Shown: positions 42,127-51,023 of the stretch, one piece after another
Numbering within the stretch: position 1 is the stretch's first letter
Layout of the letters: each line of letters begins with the position of its first letter
NCBI GenBank assembly: GCA_964444365.1
Contig: CAYUHJ010000009.1
Coordinates: 1-64,000 of the forward strand
Direction of reading: 5' to 3'
Length of the DNA: 64,000 nucleotides
From: CAYUHJ01 sp964444365
Lineage (GTDB): Bacteria; Planctomycetota; Planctomycetia; Gemmatales; Gemmataceae
Translations under genes and position numbers: made by a program
The notes under the pieces: generated by a model
What the model was told of the DNA's origin: nothing
What the model saw: only the letters and a program-made list of their open reading frames with translations
The model's database searches: none

Positions 42127-43011
42127 TCAACTCGCCAGGATCCTGCGGATCCGCCGCAGGGGCATCGCGTACTCGTCCCAGGACAACCCGTCCACGGTCG
42201 CGGTCGGCTTCCCGGTCACGCCGTCCACGAGCGGCCCCTCGCGGACCATGACTTCGAGGATCTCCCGCTCGCGGTCCGGGTCGAACAGGTCCGGCGGCGG
42301 CGTCTTCCCCCGCAGCACGTACACCCCGGCCGCGAGCGCGTACGCCCCCCAGTTGCTGACACCGGCGACGATCAGGAAGTCGGTCGCGACCCGGCAATGG
42401 ATGAGGTCGCCGTTCGGGACATTCTCTGCGACGAGGTCGTGCGGCAACTTGCCCATGCCGATCTCGTTGCCGCCGTCACCGATGCCGATGGTGTGGTGAA
42501 GGTGTTGAAACTTGTCCGCCACCATTTGCTTTCGTTTCGGCGGCGTTCGAGTCAATCTCGTGTCGTGATGTTCGGTAATGTCGCGACCGCGCATGCTGTA
42601 GTGCCGGCCGCCCGCAGCGGGGCCACTCCGTTCAATTGCGATCGACACGTAGTGGCTATCCGGCCCAACGTCGATCATTGGGAGATCACAAAACCGATGG
42701 GCACATTGCAGGACGCGAGCCAATTCCGGCTCGGCGAAAAAACCCGCCAACACTTCCACGCCGCATGCTTGGAATGCCCGTCGAAGGAAAATGTCCCCGA
42801 GCGGCCCGTCCGTTTCGAACGCCGGGGGACTTGCCGACGGGACATAGAACCCGGTCGAGATTGTCACAACAGCGCACGGATCGTCGGCAATACTCCGACA
42901 CGCCGTCGCGAAGTCGGCCGCGCACACCGGAAACAGCTTCGCCAGCCCGCGGTTGCCGGGGTCCACCTGCACGGCCGCCAGAATCGCGGCGAGTTTCTCG
43001 TCGGTCGTCAT
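42127..43011 (-). CDS. DUF4392 / D-glutamate cyclase-like protein
   Basis: 294 residues forming a stand-alone DUF4392 domain: VVTISTGFYVPSASPPAFETDGP, IDVGPDSHYVSIAIERSGPA, HTIGIGDGGNEIGMGKL and VSNWGAYALAAGVY. In mammals the same domain in DGLUCY converts D-glutamate to 5-oxo-D-proline, so a related lactam-forming role is plausible. It lies 43 bp upstream of the Gfo/Idh/MocA gene on the same strand, and downstream of a GC-rich palindrome. Whether D-glutamate is the substrate here is not shown. Confidence 0.75.
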   Translation of the reverse strand: MTTDEKLAAILAAVQVDPGNRGLAKLFPVCAADFATACRSIADDPCAVVTISTGFYVPSASPPAFETDGPLGDIFLRRAFQACGVEVLAGFFAEPELARVLQCAHRFCDLPMIDVGPDSHYVSIAIERSGPAAGGRHYSMRGRDITEHHDTRLTRTPPKRKQMVADKFQHLHHTIGIGDGGNEIGMGKLPHDLVAENVPNGDLIHCRVATDFLIVAGVSNWGAYALAAGVYVLRGKTPPPDLFDPDREREILEVMVREGPLVDGVTGKPTATVDGLSWDEYAMPLRRIRRILAS

Positions 43012-43026
43012 GTCGCGACCTTCTTT

Positions 43027-43139
43027 CTCCCCTCTCCCCGCTGGGAAGAGGGGCCGGGGGTGAGGGGATTCCTTCAGCCCGCATCAGCGATTGCGAATGG
43101 GTGAAGCCCAACCCCTCACCCCCGTGGGGAGAGGGGGGA
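43027..43139. repeat. GC-rich inverted repeat, related to that at 4168-4263
   Basis: The left arm (CTCCCCTCTCCCCGCTGGGA onward to GGGGGTGAGGGG) and right arm (CCCCTCACCCCCGTGGGGAG AGGGG) are complementary around a ~45-base lower-GC centre. It fills the space between two minus-strand genes. Sequence and structure resemble the element at 4168-4263, consistent with a dispersed family. Confidence 0.65.
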
Positions 43140-43144
43140 CCGGA

Positions 43145-44026
43145 TTACATCGTCAGGTACACCCATGTCCCGAAGCCGACGGCCACGAGGCCGGACAGGC
43201 CGGCGACCAGCCACAGGGCGCTCTTCCGCTTGCGGGCCAACCCCAGCGAGGCCAAGGTCGCCCCGACCTGAGCGGCGAGCATCGCGTAGAAGAAGTTCTC
43301 GCTCCGGGTGCGGTGTCGCACGGACTCGCCGACGGCCTTTCTCACCCGCAACTCGTAGAAACAGCCGACCCACTGGTTCATCGTCGCCTGCGCCCGGTAG
43401 CGGTTATAGTCCGCCTCGAATCGGGCCGCCTGGGCGAGGTTCGCATCGGCAATCGCCTTCGCGTCGCCGGTGGATTGTGCGGCCGCGGTGGTCGCCTCGC
43501 GTGCCCGCTTCTCCGCCTCGGCCACCTCGGTGTCCCACGCGGTTTCGACTTCGTAGGCCGACCGCTCGGCCGATGCAATCGTCTGCTCGATGGAGTCAAA
43601 ACGCAGTTCCCGCGCCAGCTGGACGCCTTCCTCCTCGGACTTCTTGTCGCGAATCGCGTTCAAGACCGCGGCGATTTTCGCGTCCGCAACGGGCGGCTCC
43701 TCCCCGCCGCCGAGCCAACGACCCACCTTCCGAACGACCTCCGGCGGCGGCGTTCGCGGAAGCTCCTGTCCCGTGCGATACCCCGCCATCGCCCGGAGTT
43801 GAACCGCCGTCGTTTGCACGATCAGCGACCGGTCCCGCTTGAAGCCGGCGAGCGTCCACTGGTCGTTCGCCTTCGCCTGGTCCTGGGCGGCGGCGCTGCG
43901 CCAGTACATCGCCCGCGTCATCTCGGAGGTGCTCATCCCGGCGAACGCCGTCGCGATGGCCGTGAGCGCGATCGGCAGAGCGGCACCGATTTTCTCGGCC
44001 AAGGAACTCGGCGACTCGTCCGTCAT
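43145..44026 (-). CDS. DUF4337-like membrane protein
   Basis: 293 residues. One N-terminal hydrophobic stretch (ALPIALTAIATAFAGMST) is followed by MYWRSAAAQDQAKANDQWTL, then a long charged helical middle (~100-225), and two C-terminal membrane helices (FFYAMLAAQVGATLASLGLA and ALWLVAGLSGLVAVGFGTWVY). The order, including the QAKANDQW motif and paired C-terminal helices, matches DUF4337 proteins. Function is unknown. It lies 27 bp downstream of the transhydrogenase gene and is probably cotranscribed. Confidence 0.65.
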   Translation of the reverse strand: MTDESPSSLAEKIGAALPIALTAIATAFAGMSTSEMTRAMYWRSAAAQDQAKANDQWTLAGFKRDRSLIVQTTAVQLRAMAGYRTGQELPRTPPPEVVRKVGRWLGGGEEPPVADAKIAAVLNAIRDKKSEEEGVQLARELRFDSIEQTIASAERSAYEVETAWDTEVAEAEKRAREATTAAAQSTGDAKAIADANLAQAARFEADYNRYRAQATMNQWVGCFYELRVRKAVGESVRHRTRSENFFYAMLAAQVGATLASLGLARKRKSALWLVAGLSGLVAVGFGTWVYLTM

Positions 44027-44053
44027 CGGGCGACCTCCGGGGGAGAAACCGGG

Positions 44054-45508
44054 TCAGTCCTTCGCCACGCCCGGCACCGGAACCGGCACCGCGTCGAGCG
44101 AGCCGTACCGCGCGATGACCGCGTCGAACGCGGCCCACTTGTACATCCAGCCCAGGGTGGGGTAGTTGAAGCAGGTGTGCAGCAGCAGGTCCGCCGCGCC
44201 GCCGGCCCGCATCACCATCAGCCCGATGTGGACCATTTCCGTCGCCTGCTCGCCGATGACGTGGACGCCGACCAGTTTCATGTCCTCGGCCCGGAAGAGG
44301 AGCTTCAAGAACCCCTTGGAATCGCCGATGATCTTGCCCCGGGCGTTCTCGGCGTAGTCCCCGCGGCCGACGACGTAGGGGATGCCCTGCGACTTCAGCG
44401 AACCCTCCGTCTCGCCGACCATCGCCGCCTCCGGGATGGTGTAGATGCCTGTCGGGAGCAGCAGCGGCATCCGGCTCAGGACCGTCGACCCGCAGGCGTG
44501 GCTCGCGGCGATGCGGCCCTGTTCCGCACTCGTCGACGCGAGGGCCGGGAACCCGATCACGTCCCCGACGGCGTACACGTGCGGGACGTTGGTCTGGAAG
44601 TGTTCGTTCACGGGGATCAGGCCGCGCTTGCCGATCAACAGCCCGGCCGCGTCCGGGTTCAGTTCCGCGGTCTTGCTCTCCCGCCCCGCCGCGACCAGAA
44701 CGGCGTCCGCCTCCAGGACGGCCCCGGAGGACATCGTCAGCCGGAGGTTTGCGCTGTCGTCCGCGGGCACGTCGCAGTGGGTGACCGTTTCCTTCCAGTG
44801 GAAGGTGATGCCGAGGTCCGTCATCGCCTCCGCCAGGGCGAGCGAGATCTGGAGGTCCAGGAACGGCAGCAAGGTGTCCCGACCGTCGATGACGTGGACC
44901 TGGCAACCGAGCGTGGCGAAGGTGCAGGCGTACTCGCTGCCGATGACCCCGGCCCCGATCACCGCGAGGGACTTCGGGATCTCGTGGAGTTCGACGACTT
45001 CGTCCGAATCCAGCACGCGCGGGTGCTCGAACGGGAAGAGCGCCGGCCGGCTGGGCGTGGACCCGATCGCGAGGATGACGCGGTCCGCCGTCAGGACCTG
45101 GTCCGGTTGCTTGTTCGGGTGCGAGACGCGGATCGTGTGGGGGTCGACGAACTCCGCCGAGCCGTGGACGACCGGCACCGCACTGCGGTCGAGCCGGCCG
45201 AGGATCTGCGTCTGTTCGGACGACTTCACCACCCGCTCGTGGGACATCAGGTCCGCGACGGTCGCCTCCCGGCGGATCGAGAGGTCGACCCCGTACAGCC
45301 GCCGGGACCGCAGCCCGGACAGGGCCAGGGCGGTCTCGCGGAGGGTCTTGCTGGGCAGGGTGCCGGTGTTCGCGCCGGCCCCGCCGACGGCGGCCGACTT
45401 CTCGACGACCACGACCTTCTTGCCGAACATCGCGGCGGTGAGGGCGGCGTTCACCCCGGCGGGGCCGGCCCCGATCACGATCACGTCGTACTGTCTGGGT
45501 TCCGTCAT
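44054..45508 (-). CDS. sthA: Soluble pyridine nucleotide transhydrogenase (Si-specific) family flavoprotein
   Basis: 484 residues. FAD-binding start DVIVIGAGPAGVNAALTAA, NAD(P)-binding SLAVIGAGVIGSEYACTFATLG, second FAD motif VYAVGDVIGFPALASTSAEQGR, and a C-terminal dimerisation domain with GEQATEMVHIGLMVM and HTCFNYPTLGWMYK. The active-site disulfide of dihydrolipoamide or glutathione reductases (CX4C) is absent: the equivalent stretch is GGAGANTGTLPSKTLRE. This points to a transhydrogenase balancing NADH and NADPH rather than a thiol reductase. Even the first cysteine usual in SthA is replaced by Ala, so activity should be tested. Confidence 0.8.
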   Translation of the reverse strand: MTEPRQYDVIVIGAGPAGVNAALTAAMFGKKVVVVEKSAAVGGAGANTGTLPSKTLRETALALSGLRSRRLYGVDLSIRREATVADLMSHERVVKSSEQTQILGRLDRSAVPVVHGSAEFVDPHTIRVSHPNKQPDQVLTADRVILAIGSTPSRPALFPFEHPRVLDSDEVVELHEIPKSLAVIGAGVIGSEYACTFATLGCQVHVIDGRDTLLPFLDLQISLALAEAMTDLGITFHWKETVTHCDVPADDSANLRLTMSSGAVLEADAVLVAAGRESKTAELNPDAAGLLIGKRGLIPVNEHFQTNVPHVYAVGDVIGFPALASTSAEQGRIAASHACGSTVLSRMPLLLPTGIYTIPEAAMVGETEGSLKSQGIPYVVGRGDYAENARGKIIGDSKGFLKLLFRAEDMKLVGVHVIGEQATEMVHIGLMVMRAGGAADLLLHTCFNYPTLGWMYKWAAFDAVIARYGSLDAVPVPVPGVAKD

Positions 45509-45705
45509 CGAACCTCTCCGCGGTGGGGCCTCCCGCTCAGGATATGCGAACGCGGGCGGGTCGTGACGGTCGTGCCGCGCCCGAAGTCCGGCGGGGCGGC
45601 TCCGGGTGCCGGAATCTGGGGCAAGTTGCGACTTCCGGACCCGATCCCTACTGCGGGGCCGCCGAGAGTGCCCCGCACGAAAACCCTCGGGACCGGGAGC
45701 CAGCC

Positions 45706-46467
45706 ATGAACCGCACCGTCGTCGCCGCTGTCGTCGTCGGCCTCTTCGCCCCGGCCGCCCCCGCGGTCGACCTGGGCCTCGGCATCTTCAAGCGGAAGCC
45801 GAAGAACGACACGGCCGAGCGGGTCAAGCAACTCGTCGCCACCCTGCAAAGCGACCCGGACGAAAAGAAGCGGACCGCCGCCGTCGAGGAATTGAAGGGG
45901 CTCGACCCCCGGCAGCACGCGGACGTGATCCCCGCGCTGCTCGGGTCGCTGCAGAAAGACCCCGCCCCGGCCGTCCGCGCGGACGCGGCGGAAGCCCTCG
46001 GCAAGATCAAGCCGGTGACGCAGCCGGTCGCCCTCGCACTCGAAGCGGTGCAGGCGAACGACCCGACCCCGGCCGTCCGCGACGCGGCGAAGTCGGCGCT
46101 GTTCCAGTACCACCTGAACGGCTATCGCTCGGCGAACGCCGCGCCGACGGGGACGGCCCAGTCGAGCGAGCCGCCGTTCGCCGCGCCGCGGCCGGTGCTC
46201 AAGACGATCCCGTCGAACCCGCTGCCGGTCGCGACGGAGACGGGGTTCAAGCCGATCGCGAACGGGGTGGGGAAGGGGGTGTTCGCGAATCAAACGGCCG
46301 AGCCGCCGCTGGCCAAGCCGAAGGCGGAGCCGAAACCCGCGGTCGCTCCGCCGGCCCCCGCCCCCAACCCGGCCCCCGTTCCGGCGAACCCGCCGACGAT
46401 CGCCGTCCCGCCGCTGCCCCCGACGATCACCCCGCCGCCGCTGGCGACGCCGGGCAGCGGGTTCTAG
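45706..46467 (+). CDS. Exported HEAT-repeat protein with proline-rich tail
   Basis: 253 residues with signal peptide (VVAAVVVGLFAPAAPAV). Residues ~35-150 form HEAT-like helical pairs (KRTAAVEELKGLDP, VIPALLGSLQKDPAPAVRADAAEALGKI, VQANDPTPAVRDAAKSAL). The C-terminal ~70 residues are Pro/Ala-rich (PAPAPNPAPVPANPP) and probably disordered. It likely serves as a protein-interaction scaffold in the envelope. It is divergent from the transhydrogenase gene (197 bp between, nothing else seen there) and its stop lies 4 bp from the stop of the convergent kinase gene. Confidence 0.75.
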   Translation: MNRTVVAAVVVGLFAPAAPAVDLGLGIFKRKPKNDTAERVKQLVATLQSDPDEKKRTAAVEELKGLDPRQHADVIPALLGSLQKDPAPAVRADAAEALGKIKPVTQPVALALEAVQANDPTPAVRDAAKSALFQYHLNGYRSANAAPTGTAQSSEPPFAAPRPVLKTIPSNPLPVATETGFKPIANGVGKGVFANQTAEPPLAKPKAEPKPAVAPPAPAPNPAPVPANPPTIAVPPLPPTITPPPLATPGSGF

Positions 46468-46471
46468 CCGC

Positions 46472-48187
46472 TCAATTCTGTTGCCCGCCGTCGTAGACGA
46501 GGAGGGTGTCCGCCTCCGTCCGGGCCGCGAGCCAGCGGCCGTCGTGGCTGAAGTGGAGGCCGATGACCTTCACGCCGCCGGGCACGGGGAGGCGGATCAG
46601 CAACCGGCCGTCGTCGTCGTGGACGGCTAGGCCGCCCTCCGGGCCGACCACGACGCGGCGGCGGCGGTCGGGGGATATCGCTTCCGACCCCCGGCCGGGG
46701 GTGGGGAAGTCGAACCCGTGGCCCGTCGCTTCGTGCTTTTGCAGTTCCACCCGAGCGGGGCCGCCGGTGCGAACGGAGTTCGCGAGATAGTTCCACTCCC
46801 AGCCCCGTTCCTCGGACTGACAGGCGGCGAGCCACTCGTTCGCTTCGGCGAGTCGGTTGCCCGCCGCCGCACGGTCCACGAGCGCGACACGGGCGGCGTA
46901 CAAGTCCTGGCCCATCTCTTCGGACTCGTGGCGGAGTCGGGCGACGTCACGGGCGGCCGTCGCGAGTTCGCTCCGCGCGACGAGCCAGCCCCCGGCGACC
47001 AAGGAGACCCCGGCCGCCGCGAGCGAACCCCCGAGGATCCAGCCGGCGGCGCGGGCGGGGTGACGGCGGGCGCGGTCGACCTGGCGGAACAACCACAACC
47101 GCGGCCGGGCGAGCACCGGCTTCCCGGCGAGAAACCGGTCCAGGTCGTCGCGGAGATCGCCCGCCGACGGGTAACGGCTGCGCGGGTCTTTTTCCAGGCA
47201 CTTGAGACTGATCGCGCACAGCTCGGGGGGGAGCCCGAGCCGCAACCGCGAGGGGGGGACGGGGTCGGCCGCCCGGACTTGCTGCAGGGTCAGACTCCGC
47301 GTCATGGCGGTAAACGGCGGCCGGCCGGTGAGCACTTCGTAAAGCGTGGCCCCGAGCGCCCAGATGTCCGTCGCCGGGCCGATGAGGTCGCCGCGGCCGG
47401 CGGCTTGTTCGGGGGACATGAACTCCGGCGTGCCGAGGACTTCCCCGGACGCGGTCCGGCGGTCGTCGTCCAGGAAGCGGGCGAGGCCGAAGTCGGCGAT
47501 CTTCGGCACCTGTCCACCGTCCGCAGTAAGCAGCACGTTCCCGGGCTTCAAGTCCCGGTGGACGATGCCCAGTTTGTGCGCGGCCGCCGTGGCGTCGGCG
47601 AGGGTCCGAACGAGCTTCGCGGCGGGTTCGGGGTCCCACGGGCCGGCCCGGAGGCTCTGCCGCAGGTTCCCCCCGGCGACGTACTCCATGACCAGAAACG
47701 GCCGGCCGGCGGCGTCCCCGGCGTGGAAGAGCTGGACCACGTTCGGGTGCTGGAGCGCGGCGAGGGCACGGGCTTCTGTCAGGAACCGGGCCAACCGATC
47801 GCCGTCCGGGGCCACCTCCGGCGGCAGCATCTTGACCGCGACCGTGCGGCCGACCGTCGTGTCGCGGCCCCGGTACACGACCCCCATCCCGCCGCGGGCG
47901 ATTTCGGCTTCGATGTCGTAGCCGGGCAACACGAGGCCGGGGTCGGGGCGGCCGGTGACGGTGTACCGGACGGCGGCCTTCATGCGGTCCAGGAACCACG
48001 GGTTCGGGTCGCCGGCGGCGGGCGGCCGGGACGACAGCCCCTTGAAGCTCACGGGGCCGTCCGTCAGTTCCAGCTTCCGCTGGCACGACGGGCACGCGGC
48101 GACGTGGGCCAGAACATCGGTCGGGATCGAGTCGAGGTCGTCGTCGAGCCGGGTGATGACCTCCTCGGGCGGGCAGTCGTCGGTCAC
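46472..48187 (-). CDS. Ser/Thr protein kinase with N-terminal zinc-finger-like motif, one membrane helix and short WD40 remnant
   Basis: 571 residues. Residues 27-36 (HVAACPSCQR) form an anti-sigma-type HX3CX2C motif. The kinase domain (~88-350) has ARGGMGVVYRGRD, VAVKMLPPE, GIVHRDLKPGNVLL, IADFGLARF and GTPEFMSPEQ. One membrane helix lies near 385-405, then a coiled segment and only one or two WD40-like strands (GVKVIGLHFSHDGRWLAARTEADTLLVYDGG). Relatives usually carry a full WD40 propeller, so this looks shortened. Its start overlaps the end of the ECF sigma gene by 4 bp (48184-48187), so kinase and sigma are translated together. Confidence 0.9.
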   Translation of the reverse strand: MTDDCPPEEVITRLDDDLDSIPTDVLAHVAACPSCQRKLELTDGPVSFKGLSSRPPAAGDPNPWFLDRMKAAVRYTVTGRPDPGLVLPGYDIEAEIARGGMGVVYRGRDTTVGRTVAVKMLPPEVAPDGDRLARFLTEARALAALQHPNVVQLFHAGDAAGRPFLVMEYVAGGNLRQSLRAGPWDPEPAAKLVRTLADATAAAHKLGIVHRDLKPGNVLLTADGGQVPKIADFGLARFLDDDRRTASGEVLGTPEFMSPEQAAGRGDLIGPATDIWALGATLYEVLTGRPPFTAMTRSLTLQQVRAADPVPPSRLRLGLPPELCAISLKCLEKDPRSRYPSAGDLRDDLDRFLAGKPVLARPRLWLFRQVDRARRHPARAAGWILGGSLAAAGVSLVAGGWLVARSELATAARDVARLRHESEEMGQDLYAARVALVDRAAAGNRLAEANEWLAACQSEERGWEWNYLANSVRTGGPARVELQKHEATGHGFDFPTPGRGSEAISPDRRRRVVVGPEGGLAVHDDDGRLLIRLPVPGGVKVIGLHFSHDGRWLAARTEADTLLVYDGGQQN

Positions 48188-48801
48188 GGGGCATCCCCCT
48201 CGGCGGGGCCGAGCAGTTTCTCGACCTCGGCCCGAATCATCCGGGCGACCTTCGAGCGCGCGACCAGTGCGGCCCCGACGTTCATGCCGACCCGCTCCGC
48301 GGCGTCCTTACCGGACAACCCTTCCACGGCCAGTAGCCGGAACGCCTCCCAGGTGTGGGGTTGGACCCGGCGGCGGACGGCGACGGCGGCGAGTTCCATC
48401 ACCTCGCGGTCGGCCTCTTCTTCCATCTTGCGAACGAAGTCCTCGGCCGCGGGCGCGGACTCGAGCATCCGCCAGATGCCGCTGTCGCCGGACCCGGTGC
48501 CGGGGCGCTTGCGGTGTTCGAGGAACCTGGCCCACGCCCGGTAGGCCACGGTCCGGAGCCACGCCCGGAAGCGGCCGTCGGGCCGGTACTGGAAGTCCCG
48601 CATTTGCTTCGCGAGTTGGAGCAGGACGCCCTGGGTCACGTCCTCGGCGTCGGCTTCCTGCAAGTTCCACCGGCGGCACCAGCGGAAGACCATGCGGCCG
48701 TAACGGTCGACGAACGCGTCCCACGCCGCGGCGTCGGCCGGTTCCGCGGCGACCCGGCGGAGCAGGGTGGTGCTGGTGCTCTCTTCGTCGGTGTCGATCA
48801 T
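48184..48801 (-). CDS. ECF-type RNA polymerase sigma factor
   Basis: 205 residues from ATG 48801. Region 2: AWDAFVDRYGRMVFRWCRRW, EADAEDVTQGVLLQLAKQM, FRAWLRTVAYRAWARFLE. Region 4: VQPHTWEAFRLLAVEGLSGKDAAERVGMNVGAALVARSKV. This is the planctomycete group with WCRRWNLQEADAEDVTQ that is paired with zinc-finger Ser/Thr kinases, as here. The kinase with its HX3CX2C motif probably serves as the anti-sigma or signalling partner. Confidence 0.9.
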   Translation of the reverse strand: MIDTDEESTSTTLLRRVAAEPADAAAWDAFVDRYGRMVFRWCRRWNLQEADAEDVTQGVLLQLAKQMRDFQYRPDGRFRAWLRTVAYRAWARFLEHRKRPGTGSGDSGIWRMLESAPAAEDFVRKMEEEADREVMELAAVAVRRRVQPHTWEAFRLLAVEGLSGKDAAERVGMNVGAALVARSKVARMIRAEVEKLLGPAEGDAP

Positions 48802-48831
48802 GGGCGAGGTCGTGAGGGCGGGAACGCCGCA

Positions 48832-48837
48832 ATTATA
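48832..48837 (-). promoter_or_regulatory. Possible -10 element upstream of ECF sigma gene
   Basis: Read on the minus strand the bases are TATAAT, a perfect -10 box, 30 bases before the sigma ATG at 48801. An 18-base spacer upstream leads to TTGGGG, a poor -35 box. So only the -10 part is convincing. Confidence 0.35.
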
Positions 48838-48888
48838 GGACGCGGCGTTCCGAACCCCCAAGCCGACCGCGATTCGCCCGAGGCGGGG

Positions 48889-51006
48889 TTACTTCTTCTC
48901 CTTCAACTTGTCGAGCTTTGCCTTGGCCGCGGCGAGCTCGGCGGCGGCGGCGTCCGCGGCGGTCTTGGCGGGACCGACGGCGGCTTTCGCCTTCTCGTAG
49001 TCCGCCTTCACCGGCGGAACGCCGTCCGTCGCGGCCTTGACCGTCGGGGCGAGATCCTTCACTTTCTTCTCCGCGTCGGCGATGTCCTTTTGCGAAGTCG
49101 CCAGCACCTTGTTCGCATCCGCGACTTGTTTCTGGGCGTTCTTCAGGGCGAAGTCGATGTCGTTCAGCAGCTTCGTGGCTTGCTGGACCTCGTTGTTCGC
49201 GGTTTGAACGTCGGCCGTCGCTTTCGCGAGGGCTTGCTGGGCTTGCTTGTTCTTCGGGTCGGCCGCCGCGGCCTGCTTGGCCTTGTTGAACGCGTCGGCG
49301 GCTGTTTTCAACGCGGTCGCCTTCGTCGCCGCGGTTTGGGCCGCTTGCACCTTGAGCGGGCCGAATTTGTTCACGTCCGCGGTCGCCGAGTCGACGACGG
49401 TCTTCGCCTTCTTCGCGTCCGCGTTCTCGCCGTCAAGCTTGCGTTGAGCGGCTGCCAGGTCCGCGTTCACCTTCTGGAGCCGGGCCTGGGCCGCAAGGAG
49501 TTCCTTGTTGGCGTCGTCCAGACGGGACTGAGCCGACTTCAACGCCTCGGCGGTGTCGCGGGCCTTGATTTCCGCGGCGGAAACGGCGAATTCCGCTTCC
49601 TTGATTTGTTCCTCGACGGGAGCCGGATTGCCATCCAGGGCGAACGCGAACTTGCCGTCCGCGGCCGTCCACGCCTTGATGGCCCCGGTCCAGTCGCCGG
49701 CGAAGACGCGCTTGCCGTCGTAGGCCACCGCGACCCGCAGGCCGATATCGGTGAACGCATCGAACTGCTTCTGCAGCGTGCCGGCCGCGTCCCAGGTCTT
49801 GGTCAGCTTGTCCCGCCCGGTGGAGGCGAGCTTGCCGTCCATCGCGAACCGCACGGCCTGGACGCCGCCGGGGTGGGCGTTCCAGTTCTTCACTTGGGAT
49901 GCGTTTTCCATTTCCCACAACCGGACGGTTCCGTCCTCGCTGCCGGTGGCAAGCAGGTTCGAGTCCGACCGCCAGGACACGTCGGTGACGCAGGCGGTGT
50001 GCCCGCGGATGCTGTGGAACTCGCGGGCGGTGGCCGCCTCCCACACGAAGACGCCGCCGTTGCGGTCGCCGGTCGCGAGGAGGACGCCGTCCGGGGAGAA
50101 CTCGACGGCCGTCACCCAGTCGGTGTGCTTCTTGATGGAGTGCGAAACGGTGCCGTCCGCGGTGGCGTAGATCCGCACCATCTTCGTCGGCGTGCCGACC
50201 GCGATCATCGTCTGGTCCGCGGAAATGTCAGCCGAAAGAATCGCATCGGATTCCGCCGATCCGACTTCCGTGACCTTCTCGCCGGTCTCGACGTTGAACA
50301 GAATCGCCTTGCCCGAGTGCCCGCCCCGCCCGCCGGCCGCGAGGACATACTTGCCGGTGCGGGAGAATTTCAGCGAGTTGATTTGCCCGTCGAACGGCAA
50401 AATGCCGAGAAGTTCCCCGGAATCGGCGTGATAAAGAAGCACTTGCTTTTGCCCGCCAACGGCGACGAGCGGAGCCCACGGGCTGGCCGCGAGTGCCAGC
50501 ACCGCCCCGGCCCGGCGAGCTTTCACGACCGGATCGAGCTTCAACTTCCCGGCCAACGGCATCGGCGGCACGTCGGGCTTGCCCTTCGCGACGGTCTTCA
50601 GCCCGATGTCGACCTTCGGCTTCGTGACGGTGACCTTGCTGCCGGCGTTCTCGCGGCCGCCCTGTTCGATCCAGAGTTTCAGCGTGTCGAGTTGCGCTGC
50701 CGGGATCTTGTCCCCCTTCGGCGGCATCTTCGGCTCTTCGGTGTGATTCGTCAACGAGTACAGCCGCGACTTGTCCGGGTCGCCCGGCTTGACCACGTCC
50801 CCCGACGACCCGCCGGCCTTCATTGCCGCGAACGTGGCGAGGTTGAGCCCGCCCTTTTGCTTGTCGTTCGAGTGGCACCCGACGCAGTGCTGCTTCAGCA
50901 CCGGCAACACGTCGTCGTCGAAGGTGGGGTTCTTCGGGTCGGCGAACGCCTGCCCCGCGAGGGCGAGCACGCCAACCAGAGCCGCGAACCGGAACGAGTG
51001 CCGCAT
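48889..51006 (-). CDS. Planctomycete c-type cytochrome / WD40 protein with long coiled-coil tail
   Basis: 705 residues from ATG 51006; an upstream ATG would add seven residues before the signal peptide FRFAALVGVLALAGQAFA. A cytochrome domain has CVGCH at 41-45 and MPPKGDK as distal ligand segment. WD40 repeats follow (VTAVEFSPDGVLLATGDRNG, VTDVSWRSDSNLLATGSEDG, VQAVRFAMDGKLASTGRD). The last ~240 residues are an Ala/Lys/Glu/Asp-rich coiled coil. It is the last gene of the DUF1501-PPC-DUF1549 cluster, probably a periplasmic redox or scaffold component. Confidence 0.85.
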   Translation of the reverse strand: MRHSFRFAALVGVLALAGQAFADPKNPTFDDDVLPVLKQHCVGCHSNDKQKGGLNLATFAAMKAGGSSGDVVKPGDPDKSRLYSLTNHTEEPKMPPKGDKIPAAQLDTLKLWIEQGGRENAGSKVTVTKPKVDIGLKTVAKGKPDVPPMPLAGKLKLDPVVKARRAGAVLALAASPWAPLVAVGGQKQVLLYHADSGELLGILPFDGQINSLKFSRTGKYVLAAGGRGGHSGKAILFNVETGEKVTEVGSAESDAILSADISADQTMIAVGTPTKMVRIYATADGTVSHSIKKHTDWVTAVEFSPDGVLLATGDRNGGVFVWEAATAREFHSIRGHTACVTDVSWRSDSNLLATGSEDGTVRLWEMENASQVKNWNAHPGGVQAVRFAMDGKLASTGRDKLTKTWDAAGTLQKQFDAFTDIGLRVAVAYDGKRVFAGDWTGAIKAWTAADGKFAFALDGNPAPVEEQIKEAEFAVSAAEIKARDTAEALKSAQSRLDDANKELLAAQARLQKVNADLAAAQRKLDGENADAKKAKTVVDSATADVNKFGPLKVQAAQTAATKATALKTAADAFNKAKQAAAADPKNKQAQQALAKATADVQTANNEVQQATKLLNDIDFALKNAQKQVADANKVLATSQKDIADAEKKVKDLAPTVKAATDGVPPVKADYEKAKAAVGPAKTAADAAAAELAAAKAKLDKLKEKK

Positions 51007-51023
51007 GGCGGGAAACCTCGGAG

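Noticed and set aside
44054..45508. Dihydrolipoamide dehydrogenase as identity of the flavoprotein.
   Set aside because: The redox-active CX4C is absent, so lipoamide chemistry is not possible.
43091..45709. An 872-codon plus-strand frame over the transhydrogenase and DUF4337-like genes.
   Set aside because: Antisense to a flavoprotein with clear nucleotide-binding motifs; the translation is low-complexity.
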